Assembly (NCBI GenBank): GCA_037379885.1 | Contig: JARRJC010000004.1 | Location: 40,034-104,033 of the forward strand | Origin: Limibacillus sp. | GTDB taxonomy: Bacteria > Pseudomonadota > Alphaproteobacteria > Kiloniellales > CECT-8803 | Length of the DNA: 64,000 bases | Reading direction: 5' to 3' | Shown here: positions 36,128 to 45,365 of the stretch, piece by piece | How positions within the stretch are numbered: the first letter of the stretch is position 1 | Layout of the letters: the number at the start of each line of letters is the position of its first letter | Made by a program: the position numbers and the translations under genes | Notes under the pieces: generated by a model | Database searches by the model: none | What the model was told of the DNA's origin: nothing | What the model saw: only the letters and a program-made list of their open reading frames with translations

Positions 36128-36582
36128 TCGTCCCCCAGGTCCAAGGCGCCCACGACATGATCTTCAAGGTCTTCTTCGTCGACTTCAAGCTCGCTGACGG
36201 CATCGCGCGCAATCCAGGCTCCCGCCTTGGCGACGCTGGACGGGTCGCCGCTGACCAGGGGGTGCCATTCGGGCAGGTCCTTGCCCTCGTAAAGCAGCCT
36301 GTAAGCGCAGGTCGGCGGCATCCAGGGCAACTCGGAGAGGTTCCCCGGCGTGAGCGTCACGCAGTTCGGCACCAGGCGGCTGCGCTCCTCATAGCGCGTG
36401 CAGCGGCAGGTTCCCAAGTCCAGCAGCTTGCAGGCGACATCGGTCTCGTAGATCACGCCGCTTTCGTCGTCCTCCAGCTTGACCAGGCAGCACTGCGCGC
36501 AGCCGTCGCAGAGCGATTCCCACTCCTCGCGGTTCATCTCGTTCAGTGACTTGGACTTCCAGAAGGGTTGCCGGCCGCTCAT
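36124..36582 (-). CDS. YcgN/UPF0260-type Cys-rich protein
   Basis: 152 residues with the Cys-rich segment CDGCAQCCLVKLEDDESG and a further Cys group (CKLLDLGTCRCTRYEERS and VPNCVTLTPGN). This matches the CxxCxxCC zinc/iron-binding family named UPF0260 (YcgN). The role is not settled. It is followed by a lipoprotein gene in a 4-bp overlap. Confidence 0.85.
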   Translation of the reverse strand: MSGRQPFWKSKSLNEMNREEWESLCDGCAQCCLVKLEDDESGVIYETDVACKLLDLGTCRCTRYEERSRLVPNCVTLTPGNLSELPWMPPTCAYRLLYEGKDLPEWHPLVSGDPSSVAKAGAWIARDAVSELEVDEEDLEDHVVGALDLGDE

Positions 36583-36654
36583 GGCTCCTCTCGGCGCGAA
36601 CAGGTGGCGCGATCGCGTGGCGCAAAGCAGGGGCTTCTTAGAGGAGCGGGCTGG

Positions 36655-36697
36655 AAAAGAAAAGCCCCGCTTCCCGGCGAAGGGGAAGCGGGGCTTT
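36655..36697 (-). terminator. Terminator of the DoxX-family gene
   Basis: Perfect 15-bp inverted repeat AAAGCCCCGCTTCCC (36661-36675) / GGGAAGCGGGGCTTT (36683-36697) with a 7-nt loop. On the minus strand it continues with TCTTTTCC, a T-rich tail. It lies 20 bp after the DoxX gene stop. Confidence 0.88.
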
Positions 36698-36717
36698 CAA
36701 TTGGGGAGCATCGGGGA

Positions 36718-37134
36718 TCAAGCGGACTGGCTGACCATCCTTGCAACGCCACCCGAAGGTTTCAGGGCATGCGCCCCGTCGCCGAGCAGAGCCTGGGTCA
36801 GGGCGGCGGCGGCGAGGAACAGAGGGTATTCCCAGCCCCCGCCCTCGGCGGTGAAGAGCCAGCCATTGCCGGAATGCACCCAGAGCGCGCCCAGCAGCAC
36901 CAGCGAAACCCAGCGGGTGAAGACCCCGAGGATCAAGGCGAGCCCGCCGAGCGATTCAGCGGCGATGGTCGCATAGGCGAGGACCGCCGGCAGGCCGAGG
37001 GACTCAAAGAACCCGACGGTGCCGCCTACCGTGAAGACGAAAATCTTCAGATAGAGGCCGTGGGCCAGAAACATGACGCCCAGGGACACGCGCAGGATGA
37101 GAGCGGCGTAGGGAGCGGTTTTGCTGTCGATCAT
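36718..37134 (-). CDS. DoxX-family membrane protein
   Basis: 138 residues with four predicted membrane helices (APYAALILRVSLGVMFLAHG, LAYATIAAESLGGLALILG, RWVSLVLLGALWVHSG, LFLAAAALTQALLG). The pattern, RVSLG and GVFTRW segments fit the DoxX/DoxD family (quinone- or thiosulfate-related in some members). The ATG at 37134 is used. It is divergent from a LysR gene that is the likely regulator. Confidence 0.88.
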   Translation of the reverse strand: MIDSKTAPYAALILRVSLGVMFLAHGLYLKIFVFTVGGTVGFFESLGLPAVLAYATIAAESLGGLALILGVFTRWVSLVLLGALWVHSGNGWLFTAEGGGWEYPLFLAAAALTQALLGDGAHALKPSGGVARMVSQSA

Positions 37135-37225
37135 GGGATTTCTCCTCCAACTCTTGAACGGATCAACGGGATCCAAACTTGCTTGACGAGGAAGATAGAT
37201 TTGCGTTGACGGGAACAAAATACTA

Positions 37226-37239
37226 AAGTTTCAGAACTT
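37226..37239. promoter_or_regulatory. Candidate LysR operator between DoxX and LysR genes
   Basis: AAGTT (37226-37230) and AACTT (37235-37239), inverted 5-bp arms separated by TCAG, in the 142-bp divergent gap, 38-51 bp before the LysR start. LTTRs commonly bind such dyads to control a divergent target. Not tested. Confidence 0.45.
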
Positions 37240-37276
37240 AATTCTCATATTTGCGAATCATGGGTCTGGTCCGGCG

Positions 37277-38155
37277 ATGACGATGGATTGGGACGACCTC
37301 CGCTTCTTTCTTGCGATCCTGAGGGCCGGCGGCCTGCCCGCGGCGGCCCAGCGCCTGGGCGTGACGACCTCCACCGTCTACCGCCGGCTCGATTCCCTTG
37401 AGGCGGCGCTGGGCGTGCGTTTGATCGAGCGCGGCGGGCGCAGCATGGCCGTCACGCCGGCGGGCGAAGAGCTTCAGCGGGCCGCCGAGACAATGGACCA
37501 AGCCGCCGAGGCGACGGTGAACCGGATCGCCGGGCGCGATCTCGAACCGGCGGGGCTGATCCGCATCACCGCCCCGGACGATCTGGCCGACAGCATCCTG
37601 CTGCCGCTCTTCGCCGACTTCCGGGCGCGCTACCCGCGGATCCGGCTCGAACTGGTGACCGACAACCGCTTCTTGAACCTGACGCGGCGCGAAGCGGACG
37701 TGGCCCTGCGGCCCACGCGGACCCCTCCCGAGAACCTTCTGGGACGGCGCATCGCCAAGATCGCAAGCGCGGTCTACGCGACACCCGCGCTGGCCGAGAC
37801 CGCTCTCGACGCTCAGAACTGGGTCACCTGGGAAGAAGGTCTGGGGCCCAGCGCACATGGCAAGTGGCTGGCCGGCGTCCTGGGACCCGGACAACCCGTC
37901 CTCAGAGTGAACTCGATGCGCTCCCTGGGAGAGGCCGCGGCAAGGGGGCTGGGAGCGGCTCTGCTGCCCTGCCATGTGGGCGACCCCGATCCGCGCCTCG
38001 TGCGGATACTCGCACCACAGGAGGAGTGGGACAGCGACCTATGGCTGCTGACCCATCCGGGCTTGCGGTCGGTCGCGCGCATCCGTCTTCTGACCGACGA
38101 GCTTTTCCGCGCCCTGCGCCGGAAAGCCGCGCTCTTTTCAGGGGAACAAGCCTGA
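37277..38155 (+). CDS. LysR-family transcriptional regulator
   Basis: 292 residues. N-terminal LysR HTH (DDLRFFLAILRAGGLPAAAQ, RLGVTTSTVYRRLDSLEAAL) and a substrate-binding domain (ARYPRIRLELVTDNRFLN). Divergent from the DoxX gene, a pairing that suggests it controls it. Ligand unknown. Confidence 0.9.
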   Translation: MTMDWDDLRFFLAILRAGGLPAAAQRLGVTTSTVYRRLDSLEAALGVRLIERGGRSMAVTPAGEELQRAAETMDQAAEATVNRIAGRDLEPAGLIRITAPDDLADSILLPLFADFRARYPRIRLELVTDNRFLNLTRREADVALRPTRTPPENLLGRRIAKIASAVYATPALAETALDAQNWVTWEEGLGPSAHGKWLAGVLGPGQPVLRVNSMRSLGEAAARGLGAALLPCHVGDPDPRLVRILAPQEEWDSDLWLLTHPGLRSVARIRLLTDELFRALRRKAALFSGEQA

Positions 38156-38242
38156 CGGCTGGGCAAGACAGCTCCGGAACACTATCTTCGCCGGGGAGTG
38201 CGGCGCTTGCGCGCGCTTTGAGGCGAAGGAGAACTGCCCGGC

Positions 38243-38431
38243 ATGACAATCAAGAAGGCAAGCGGATACCTTCTGTTGGTGGTCTTCATGGCCGCCTACA
38301 GCGTGGCGGCGGTCATGCTGGCCGAAGCGATTCTTCCGCAATCCGTGGGTTGGAGCCTGCTCTACTACGCCGTGGTGGGGATCGCCATCGTCTATCCCTG
38401 CATCAAAATCCTGGACTGGACACAGAAGTAG
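38243..38431 (+). CDS. DUF2842-like small membrane protein
   Basis: 62 residues with two membrane helices (GYLLLVVFMAAYSVAAVMLA and WSLLYYAVVGIAIVYPCI). Size, topology and the C-terminal PCIKILDWTQK fit alphaproteobacterial DUF2842. Function unknown. It is convergent with the large hybrid kinase gene, with a 19-bp gap. Confidence 0.65.
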   Translation: MTIKKASGYLLLVVFMAAYSVAAVMLAEAILPQSVGWSLLYYAVVGIAIVYPCIKILDWTQK

Positions 38432-38450
38432 GCGGCAGGCGGGCGGGCGC

Positions 38451-40985
38451 TCAGGGGCTCTCCACCAAGTCGCCCAGGGCCTCGCGGATCGCGGTTTCCA
38501 ATTCGGCCTTCCGGAAGGGCTTCATCAGGATCCTGTCGCCCCGGTCGACCCAGCCCGAGTGCGCCATGGCCTCGGTCGGATAGCCCGAGACGAACAGCAC
38601 CTTCAGGTCCGGTCTCATTTCCCGGGCGGCCTTCACCAACGCGGGCCCCTGACGCTCACCGGGGATCACCACGTCGGTAATCATCAGATCGAGGTGCTGA
38701 CCCCCGGACAGGATGGCAAAGCCCTCGTCGCCGTCACCGGCCTCGAAAGTCTCGAAGCCGAGCTGATGCAAGCGTTTGATCATCATCCTCCGCACCGCCG
38801 CTTCGTCTTCGACGACCAGCACGCTCAAGCCCTTCCAGGGGGTGCCGCCACTCGGGCTGGCGGGCTCGGCGGGCCGTTCGGATAGCGCCAAGTCGCTGTC
38901 GGGAATGATGAGCGTGACCTCGGTGCCGATGCCTTCACGGCTGGCGATCTGCAAGGCGCCACCGGACTGGCTGCAGAATCCGGAGACCATCGAGAGCCCC
39001 AAGCCGGAGCCCTGCCCCGCCGGTTTGGTGGTGAAGAAGGGTTCGAAAATCCGGGCCAGGTTTTCCTCGGAGATTCCCTCGCCGTCGTCGATCACGGAGA
39101 GGGTGACATAGGAACCGGGCTTCAGGTCGCCCAGACGCAACACAGGCGCATCGGAGCGGGGTTCCTCCCCGCTCCGGCGCACGATCATGGCGCCGCTGGC
39201 CACGGTCACGCTGCCGCCTTCGCCGACGGCGTCGCGGGCGTTGATCACCAGATTGAGCAAGGCGTTCTCCAGCATGCGGGGGTCGACGCGAACGGCGCGC
39301 AGGCCCTCCTGAAGCCGGTAGCGCAGGGTGACCCGCTCGCTCACGCTGTTGGTGAGAAGCCGCTCGATGCCTCTCAGAACGGCGTTGGGATCGACGACCT
39401 CGGGATGGAGCGGCGCCCTGCGGCCGAAGGAGAGCAGCTTCTTGGTCAGTTCCGCGCTCGTCTCCGCTGCGCGCATGGCATCCTCCAGCGACGCGTCGAG
39501 CGCCGGGTCGCCGCCGCGTTCGTCGTGGGCCGCCTTGATGGACTCCAGATTGCCAAGCACCACCGCCAGCAGGTTGTTGAAGTCGTGCGCGATGCCGCCC
39601 GTCAGCTTGCCCACGGCTTCCAGCTTCTGGGACTGGCGGAGTTCCTCTTCCGCCTGGCGCTGCTCCGTGATGTCCTCGGCCAGCACGACGAAGCCACTGA
39701 CCACGCCATCCTCGTCCGTCTGCGGATAGAGCAGTTCGCGCACCAGCCGGCGCCCCATGTTGGGGATCACGGCCTCGATCTCGCTCCGGCTTTCCTGTCC
39801 CTGGAGGGCGCAGTCCATGTGCGGGCGCAGCGCGCGGTAGTTCTCCTCGCCCACGACTTCGCGCAGCGTCTTTCCGATCATCGTCTCGGGGTCTACGCCG
39901 AACCACTGCTTGTAGCGGGCGTTGGCGTAGCGGTAGCGCTCATCCGCGCCGACGTAGGCGAGCAGCACGGGCAGGCGGTCCGTGATGAAGCTCAAGAGAT
40001 CGACGGTGCGCTTGACCTCCGTGACGTCCTCGATGATCCCCATGAAATGGGTTAACTGCCCGTCCTCGCCGGTGATGGGGGCGATGCTCATCCTGTTGAT
40101 GAAGAGGCTGCCGTCCTTGCGGTAGTTGCGGATGTCCGCCTGGGTCGCGGTGCCCTCCTCGATGGCGCGGCGGATCCGTTGAAGTCCCGCCTGATCGCGG
40201 TCCCCGCGCTGAAGGAACTGGCAGGACCCGCGCAGCGCCTCCTTCTCCGAATAGCCGGTGATCTGGCTGAAGGCCTTGTTGACGTAAACATTCTGCTGGT
40301 TGCCGTCGGCGCGCGCGATGACGATGCCGTTGGAGGCCTGATCCAGCGCCTTGCCCTTCAGGCGGATCTCCTCGCGGACTGCGACAAGGCTGAGAACATG
40401 CTGGGCCGCCACTCCCAGCAGCAGGATGCCGATGCTGTTGCCGAGAAGCACGAGCGGCCCGGCCGCGACCAGGGCCGCCCAGCTCCGCTCCAGCCCCTGA
40501 TCCAGGAAGAAGGTGGGCGCCACCGCCAGACTGACCACCAGCGACATAGCGACGAAGTCCAGCAGGTCAGCGTCCCGCTGAAAGTACCGTCGGTAGAGCC
40601 AGGCGAAGACGCAACCCAGGACGCCATAAACCGCCATGGAGACCATCCCGCCAATGACGAAATCTCCGCCGACCTGATAGCGCGCGACCGCTCCGAACAA
40701 GGCAGTGATCGCCGCCGCTATCGGACCGCCGACAAAGCCGGAGATGACGACCGGCCCCGCCCGCATGTCGATCACCGAGCCGTTGGGCAATATGAAGGGG
40801 TTGGAAACCAGCGCCAGGACGGTCAGCCCGAATACGACGCCCGTCACGACGCCAAAGAAACGCGAGTTGGCATTGAAGAAGCCCCGCCAACGGCCCGCGA
40901 AGACGAGCCCCATGGCGCAGAGGGCCAGCAAGCCCGCATTCACGATGAACTGGTCCAACCCAGCAACCCCCAGTTTTATCGTCAC
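38451..40985 (-). CDS. Membrane hybrid histidine kinase with a LOV-like PAS domain
   Basis: 844 residues. Residues ~10-200 are a 5TMR-LYT sensor ([18 protein letters not shown] is diagnostic). Residues ~213-325 form a PAS domain with LOV features: Asn219, Cys255 in GSCQFLQ, Asn287 (RNYRKDG) and Asn297 (FINRMS). Their spacings (+32 and +42 from the Cys; -36 for Asn219) equal those of plant LOV2. The Gln expected 63 residues after the Cys is Ile318. A second PAS (~330-440), HisKA (His467, GGIAHDFNN), HATPase ([18 protein letters not shown]) and a C-terminal receiver (Asp771, Lys822) follow. The start is a GTG at 40985 with a weak ribosome site. It may sense light or redox through flavin at the membrane; not proven. 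Confidence 0.88.
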   Translation of the reverse strand: MTIKLGVAGLDQFIVNAGLLALCAMGLVFAGRWRGFFNANSRFFGVVTGVVFGLTVLALVSNPFILPNGSVIDMRAGPVVISGFVGGPIAAAITALFGAVARYQVGGDFVIGGMVSMAVYGVLGCVFAWLYRRYFQRDADLLDFVAMSLVVSLAVAPTFFLDQGLERSWAALVAAGPLVLLGNSIGILLLGVAAQHVLSLVAVREEIRLKGKALDQASNGIVIARADGNQQNVYVNKAFSQITGYSEKEALRGSCQFLQRGDRDQAGLQRIRRAIEEGTATQADIRNYRKDGSLFINRMSIAPITGEDGQLTHFMGIIEDVTEVKRTVDLLSFITDRLPVLLAYVGADERYRYANARYKQWFGVDPETMIGKTLREVVGEENYRALRPHMDCALQGQESRSEIEAVIPNMGRRLVRELLYPQTDEDGVVSGFVVLAEDITEQRQAEEELRQSQKLEAVGKLTGGIAHDFNNLLAVVLGNLESIKAAHDERGGDPALDASLEDAMRAAETSAELTKKLLSFGRRAPLHPEVVDPNAVLRGIERLLTNSVSERVTLRYRLQEGLRAVRVDPRMLENALLNLVINARDAVGEGGSVTVASGAMIVRRSGEEPRSDAPVLRLGDLKPGSYVTLSVIDDGEGISEENLARIFEPFFTTKPAGQGSGLGLSMVSGFCSQSGGALQIASREGIGTEVTLIIPDSDLALSERPAEPASPSGGTPWKGLSVLVVEDEAAVRRMMIKRLHQLGFETFEAGDGDEGFAILSGGQHLDLMITDVVIPGERQGPALVKAAREMRPDLKVLFVSGYPTEAMAHSGWVDRGDRILMKPFRKAELETAIREALGDLVESP

Positions 40986-40999
40986 GAATTACAAATGAT

Positions 41000-41015
41000 G
41001 AATCAGAGGGGAGTC
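41000..41015. promoter_or_regulatory. GANTC pair upstream of the hybrid kinase
   Basis: GAATC at 41000 and GAGTC at 41011 lie 15-30 bp before the kinase GTG start, in an AT-rich 194-bp gap. They may be part of the untranslated leader or promoter. CcrM/GcrA control is inferred only. Confidence 0.35.
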
Positions 41016-41179
41016 GCTGTCCAACGATTTATCACAATCGACAGGCGTATTTATCTATCTAATTCAATAGTTATCAATCATTCTTAATCTTATTTGTAGA
41101 TTTCATAACGCTGCGCCTAAAGATAGAAGGTGCGTTTTAGGGTTTTCTAATAAGATCTGACGCCACTCTCCAACCCCAC

Positions 41180-42841
41180 TTAGTTGCCTCGCTCCAGCGC
41201 CGCCTTGCGGATCGCGCTCAAGGTGGTGGCGGGCGTGATCGCCTCGGGATCAATCCGAAGCTCGATCAAGGCTGGTCCCTGCGCCGCCATCGCGCGCTCC
41301 AGGGCGGGGGCGAACTGCGCGTCCTCCTCCACCGTTTCGCCAAAGGCCCCGTAGGCCCGCGCCAGGGCCGCGAAGTCGGGATTGGCGAGCTGGGTCCCCA
41401 TGACGCGTTCGGGGTACTCGCGCTCCTGGTGCATCCGAATGGTGCCGTACTGGCCGTTGTTGACCACGAGGATCAAGATCTTGAGGCCGTACTGCACCGC
41501 TGTCGCCAGCTCCTGACCGTTCATCAGGAAGCAGCCGTCCCCCGCCCAGGCGACCACCGTCGCCTCGGGCCGCGCGATCTTCGCGGCGACCGCGGCCGGC
41601 GTGCCATAGCCCATGGACCCGCTGGTGGGCGCAAGCTGGCTGCCAAAGCGGCGGTAGGGGTGGAAACGGTGCACCCACGCGGAATAGTTGCCCGCGCCGT
41701 TGCAGTGGATCGTGTCCTCGGGCAGTTGCTCGTCCAGGGTCCGCACGACCTGCGAAAGCTGGAGAGGCCCGGGCGATTGCGTAGGCTGGCGGAAGGCCTC
41801 GTAGGCAGCGCGCAGCGCAGCGCGACGCTCCTCCCACTTCGCCCCGAGCCTCAGGTCGGAGAGCGCGGCCGCCATCGCTGGCATGGCCGCGTTGATGCCC
41901 AGCAAGGGCTGGTAGACGCGCCCCAGTTCCTCAGCGCCGGGGTGGACATGCACCAACCCCTGATCGGGAACCGGCGGCTTGACGAGGCTATAGCCGGAGG
42001 TCGTCATCTCGCCCAGGCGCGCGCCCAGCACCAGCAGCAGGTCGGCCTCCCGAACCGCCGCGGCCAGCTTGGGGTCGATGCCGATCCCGACGTGGCCGAC
42101 GTAGCAGGGATGCTGGTTATCGAACAGGGACTGGCAGCGGAAGGAAACCGCGACCGGCAGCGCATGGGCCTCGGCAAAGCGCTCGACCTGCTTGCAGGCT
42201 TCAGCCGTCCAACCGCCGCCGCCCAGGATCGCCAGCGGCTGCTTGGCCTGAGCCAGCAGGGCGCTCAGCCGTTCCATCTCCGCGGGACCGGGATGGGCCA
42301 GAGCCGGCGTGACCGGCTGAAGTCCGGCGGCCTCTTCGACCGCATCGGTCAGCATGTCCTCGGGCAGCGCAAGCACGACGGGGCCGGGACGCCCCTGCTG
42401 GGCCACATGCCAGGCGTGCGACAGGAATTCCGGGATGCGCTCGACCTGATCGATCTGCGCCACCCACTTGGCGAGCTGGCCGTACATGCGGCGGTAGTCG
42501 ATTTCCTGAAAGGCCTCACGCTCGATCATGTCGCGCCCGACCTGCCCGATGAACAGCACCATGGGAATGGAGTCCTGCTGGGCGATGTGGACCCCGGCGC
42601 TGGCGTTCGTGGCGCCCGGCCCGCGGGTCACGAAGCAGACGCCCGGCTTGCCGGTCAGGCGCGCGTGGGCGTCGGCCATCATGGCCGCTCCCCCCTCCTG
42701 CCGGCAGATCACGAAGCTGAAATCGGGATGCTGGGTCATGGCGTCGAGCGCCGCCAGATAGCTCTCTCCCGGCACGCCGAAGGCCGTGTCGCAGCCCAGT
42801 TGCACAAGACAATCGATCAGGATTTCCCCGCCCGTGCGCAC
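41180..42841 (-). CDS. Thiamine diphosphate-dependent enzyme, acetolactate synthase-like
   Basis: 553 residues with the three-domain ThDP architecture: PYR domain (DTAFGVPGESYLAALDAM; catalytic Glu in VICRQEGGAAMMAD), central domain, and PP domain (WAGDGCFLMNGQELATAVQY, NNGQYGTIRMHQEREYP). It resembles biosynthetic/catabolic ALS-like or sulfoacetaldehyde/oxalyl-CoA-type enzymes; no regulatory small subunit is adjacent, so it is probably not the ILV acetolactate synthase. The GTG at 42841 follows AAAGGAAG and lies seven bases behind it; a longer frame with ATG at 42883 adds a basic, low-complexity N-terminus. It precedes the kinase gene. Confidence 0.82.
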   Translation of the reverse strand: MRTGGEILIDCLVQLGCDTAFGVPGESYLAALDAMTQHPDFSFVICRQEGGAAMMADAHARLTGKPGVCFVTRGPGATNASAGVHIAQQDSIPMVLFIGQVGRDMIEREAFQEIDYRRMYGQLAKWVAQIDQVERIPEFLSHAWHVAQQGRPGPVVLALPEDMLTDAVEEAAGLQPVTPALAHPGPAEMERLSALLAQAKQPLAILGGGGWTAEACKQVERFAEAHALPVAVSFRCQSLFDNQHPCYVGHVGIGIDPKLAAAVREADLLLVLGARLGEMTTSGYSLVKPPVPDQGLVHVHPGAEELGRVYQPLLGINAAMPAMAAALSDLRLGAKWEERRAALRAAYEAFRQPTQSPGPLQLSQVVRTLDEQLPEDTIHCNGAGNYSAWVHRFHPYRRFGSQLAPTSGSMGYGTPAAVAAKIARPEATVVAWAGDGCFLMNGQELATAVQYGLKILILVVNNGQYGTIRMHQEREYPERVMGTQLANPDFAALARAYGAFGETVEEDAQFAPALERAMAAQGPALIELRIDPEAITPATTLSAIRKAALERGN

Positions 42842-42935
42842 AGTTCGCTTCCTTTCGCTTGGAGTCCTTGAGGATGCTGGCATGGTGCCAGCGCGCCGGG
42901 AGCGCGGCAAGCCGGGAGCGCGCCAGCGCCACCGG

Positions 42936-44204
42936 TCAGGGCTTGCTGTCCACCGGCGCCCAGCGTGCGGTCAGCAGGTACCAGAGGACGCCCAGCGCCT
43001 GGAGCACCAGGAAGGCCCCGAAGGCGGCCTTGTAACCAAGCGGCGAGCCGCCGCCCTGCGCCCCGGCGGGAAACAGCTCGATGATGGCGCCGATGGCGTA
43101 CTGGGTGGCAAAGGCGCCGGAGAAGACCAGAAGGTTGAGCGCCGTGCTGGCGCGGCCCGAGAGCGCCATGGGGAAGTGCCGCGAGAGCACCGCGAAGACG
43201 ATGGCCGTGCCGTTACCGGTCAGCGCGAAGAGCACCCAGGGCCAGAGCGCCTCGGGGTTCCATTGGAAAACGATGGGAACCTGCGAGCCCATGAAGAGCA
43301 GCGCCAGGATGAAAAAGGAACTCGGCAGGGAAAAGCCGATCCGCTCCAGCCGGTCGGCCAGGAAACCGGCGATGATGAAGCCGGCGGTCAGGCTGGCGGC
43401 GGTCCAGAAGAGGTATCCGGCCACGGTGCCGTCCTCGAGCCCCGCCACCTCGCCCAGGTAGGGGCCGATCCATAGCCCCTGCACGGCGAGCCCGAACGAC
43501 ACGATCGGCACGGAGAGCGGGACCACGCGCCAGAAAAGCCGGTCGGCGAAGACCTGACCGGTGCCCTTCAGCGCCTCTTTCAAGCTGGAGCGCTCTCCGC
43601 TGTTCCGCTCCGGCGAGACGGTGAAGATGACGAAGGCGACCAGCAGCGTCAGCCCGGCCAAGACCAGGAAGACGCCGCGCCAGTCCAAGAACTGAAGGGC
43701 GTATTCCGTCGGCGCCGTCGCCGAGAGCGCGCCGAGCCCGCCCATGGCCAGGAAGCAGCCGTTGACCAGCGCCCAGCGCTCACGCGGGAACCAGAGGGTG
43801 ATGGCCTTGAAGGAGGCCATGAGCCCGCCCGCGACGCCGAAACCGATCAGGGCGCGGCCCGCAAGGAGCGCCGTCAGGTCCTCGCCGCGCGAGAAGAGAA
43901 AGGCCCCCAGCGCCGCGAAACAGAGCAGCAGCGACTGCACGCGGCGCGGCCCGAAGCGGTCGAGCAGCACGCCCAAGGGCAGTTGAAAGGCCGCAAAGCT
44001 GAGGAAGTAGGCCGCCGTGAGAAGTCCCAGGTCGGCTGGGCCGATGCCCAGCTCCTCCACCAGGCGCGGCGCGAGGACGGCGTTGACCGTGCGATAGAGG
44101 TAGGAAAGGAAATAGCCGCCGGCGAAGGGCAGGAAGACGGTCAGAACGGCCGTCATGATCGGCGCCGGGGCTGGCTGCCCGGCTGGCGCTGGCCTGTCGG
44201 TCAT
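42936..44204 (-). CDS. Major facilitator superfamily transporter
   Basis: 422 residues with about 12 membrane helices. The MFS signature between TM2 and TM3 (LPLGVLLDRFGPRRVQSLLL) is present, and AGRALIGFGVAGGLMASFKA and NGCFLAMGGLGALSAT are typical. Substrate unknown; the fold family includes drug and small-organic-acid exporters and importers. The ATG at 44204 with AGGAACGC is used in preference to a longer open frame. It follows potA by about 41 bp on the same strand; possibly part of that operon. Confidence 0.86.
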   Translation of the reverse strand: MTDRPAPAGQPAPAPIMTAVLTVFLPFAGGYFLSYLYRTVNAVLAPRLVEELGIGPADLGLLTAAYFLSFAAFQLPLGVLLDRFGPRRVQSLLLCFAALGAFLFSRGEDLTALLAGRALIGFGVAGGLMASFKAITLWFPRERWALVNGCFLAMGGLGALSATAPTEYALQFLDWRGVFLVLAGLTLLVAFVIFTVSPERNSGERSSLKEALKGTGQVFADRLFWRVVPLSVPIVSFGLAVQGLWIGPYLGEVAGLEDGTVAGYLFWTAASLTAGFIIAGFLADRLERIGFSLPSSFFILALLFMGSQVPIVFQWNPEALWPWVLFALTGNGTAIVFAVLSRHFPMALSGRASTALNLLVFSGAFATQYAIGAIIELFPAGAQGGGSPLGYKAAFGAFLVLQALGVLWYLLTARWAPVDSKP

Positions 44205-44245
44205 TGCGTTCCTGCTGGTCCTTGCTTGGCGGGCGGTGGCGCGAA

Positions 44246-45331
44246 TCAGTCCGTCAGCAGCAAGGTATCTTCCGGCGACCAGTAACACCAGACCCGCTGG
44301 CCGACGCGGAACAGGCTGTCGAGCGACCGGCGGTCGTTCTGCACATTGGCCATGATGCGGTGTCCGTCCGGCGCCTCGATGAAGACCGAGGAGGTCTCCC
44401 CGTAGTAGGCCAACTCGGTGATGTCGCCCTGAAAGGCCACCTTGTCATCCGACGGCTGTTCGCTGGAGACCTTGACCTTCTCGGGCCTGACGGCGACCCA
44501 GGCCGTGGCGCCGCCCTCGGCGTCGCCCGGCACCTCCAGGCGGCCCAGTTCCTTCACGGAGAGCTCCGTGCGGTTGCCGCTGGACGAGACCACCTGCCCC
44601 TCGAAGAGGTTGGTCTTCCCGATGAAGTCGGCCACGAAGCGGCAATTGGGATATTCGTAGAGTTCCTCCGGCCCGGCCATCTGCCGGACCAGCCCGCTCT
44701 CCATCACGGCGATGCGGTTGGCCATGGAAAGCGCCTCGGACTGGTCGTGGGTCACGATCACGAAGGTGATGCCGACCGTCTCCTGAAGGCGCACCAGCTC
44801 CAGCTGCATGGCCTCGCGCAGCTTGGCGTCCAGAGCGGAAAGCGGTTCGTCCAGCAGCAGCACGCGCGGGCGCTTCACAAGAGCGCGCGCCAGCGCCACA
44901 CGCTGACGCTGGCCGCCGGAGAGCTGATCGGGCATCCGCTTGCCGTAGCCGCCGAGCTTGACCAGGTCCAGCGCTTCTTCGACCCGCTTATCGACGTCGT
45001 TGGTGTCCCCCACGACCTTGAGCCCGTAGGCCACGTTGTCGGCCACCGACATGTGCGGAAAGACCGCGTAGGACTGGAAGACCATGTTGACCGGGCGGCG
45101 GTTGGGCTGAACGTTGGACATGTCCTGACCGTCGATCCGGACCACGCCGGTGGTCGGTATCTCAAAGCCTGCCAGCATGCGCAGCAGCGTGGTCTTGCCG
45201 CAGCCCGAGGGGCCCAGCAGGGCGAAGAACTCGCCCTCCTTGATGTCGATCGAAACCTCGTCGACCGCGACCACCGAGCCGAAGCGCTTGGTCACCTTTT
45301 CGATCGAGATGATGGTCTTCCTGTCTTCCAT
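44246..45331 (-). CDS. potA: Polyamine-type ABC transporter ATP-binding protein
   Basis: 361 residues: ATPase domain with Walker A (LGPSGCGKTTLLRMLAG), Q-loop (VFQSYAVFPHMSV), signature (LSGGQRQRVALARAL) and Walker B (VLLLDEPLSALDAK), followed by a TOBE regulatory domain (residues ~280-350). The combination with two permeases and a PotF/PotD-like binding protein fits spermidine/putrescine import, but a related spermidine or aminoalcohol substrate cannot be ruled out. Transcription order is potF-type, permease, permease, ATPase. Confidence 0.92.
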   Translation of the reverse strand: MEDRKTIISIEKVTKRFGSVVAVDEVSIDIKEGEFFALLGPSGCGKTTLLRMLAGFEIPTTGVVRIDGQDMSNVQPNRRPVNMVFQSYAVFPHMSVADNVAYGLKVVGDTNDVDKRVEEALDLVKLGGYGKRMPDQLSGGQRQRVALARALVKRPRVLLLDEPLSALDAKLREAMQLELVRLQETVGITFVIVTHDQSEALSMANRIAVMESGLVRQMAGPEELYEYPNCRFVADFIGKTNLFEGQVVSSSGNRTELSVKELGRLEVPGDAEGGATAWVAVRPEKVKVSSEQPSDDKVAFQGDITELAYYGETSSVFIEAPDGHRIMANVQNDRRSLDSLFRVGQRVWCYWSPEDTLLLTD

Positions 45332-45365
45332 GGTGCCCTGCTTTCCTGCTGGCGCCCGCCCGCGG

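Noticed and set aside
41180..42841. Annotating the ThDP enzyme as the branched-chain acetolactate synthase large subunit
   Set aside because: No ilvN-type small subunit or ilvC is next to it, and the sequence gives no specific support for that role.
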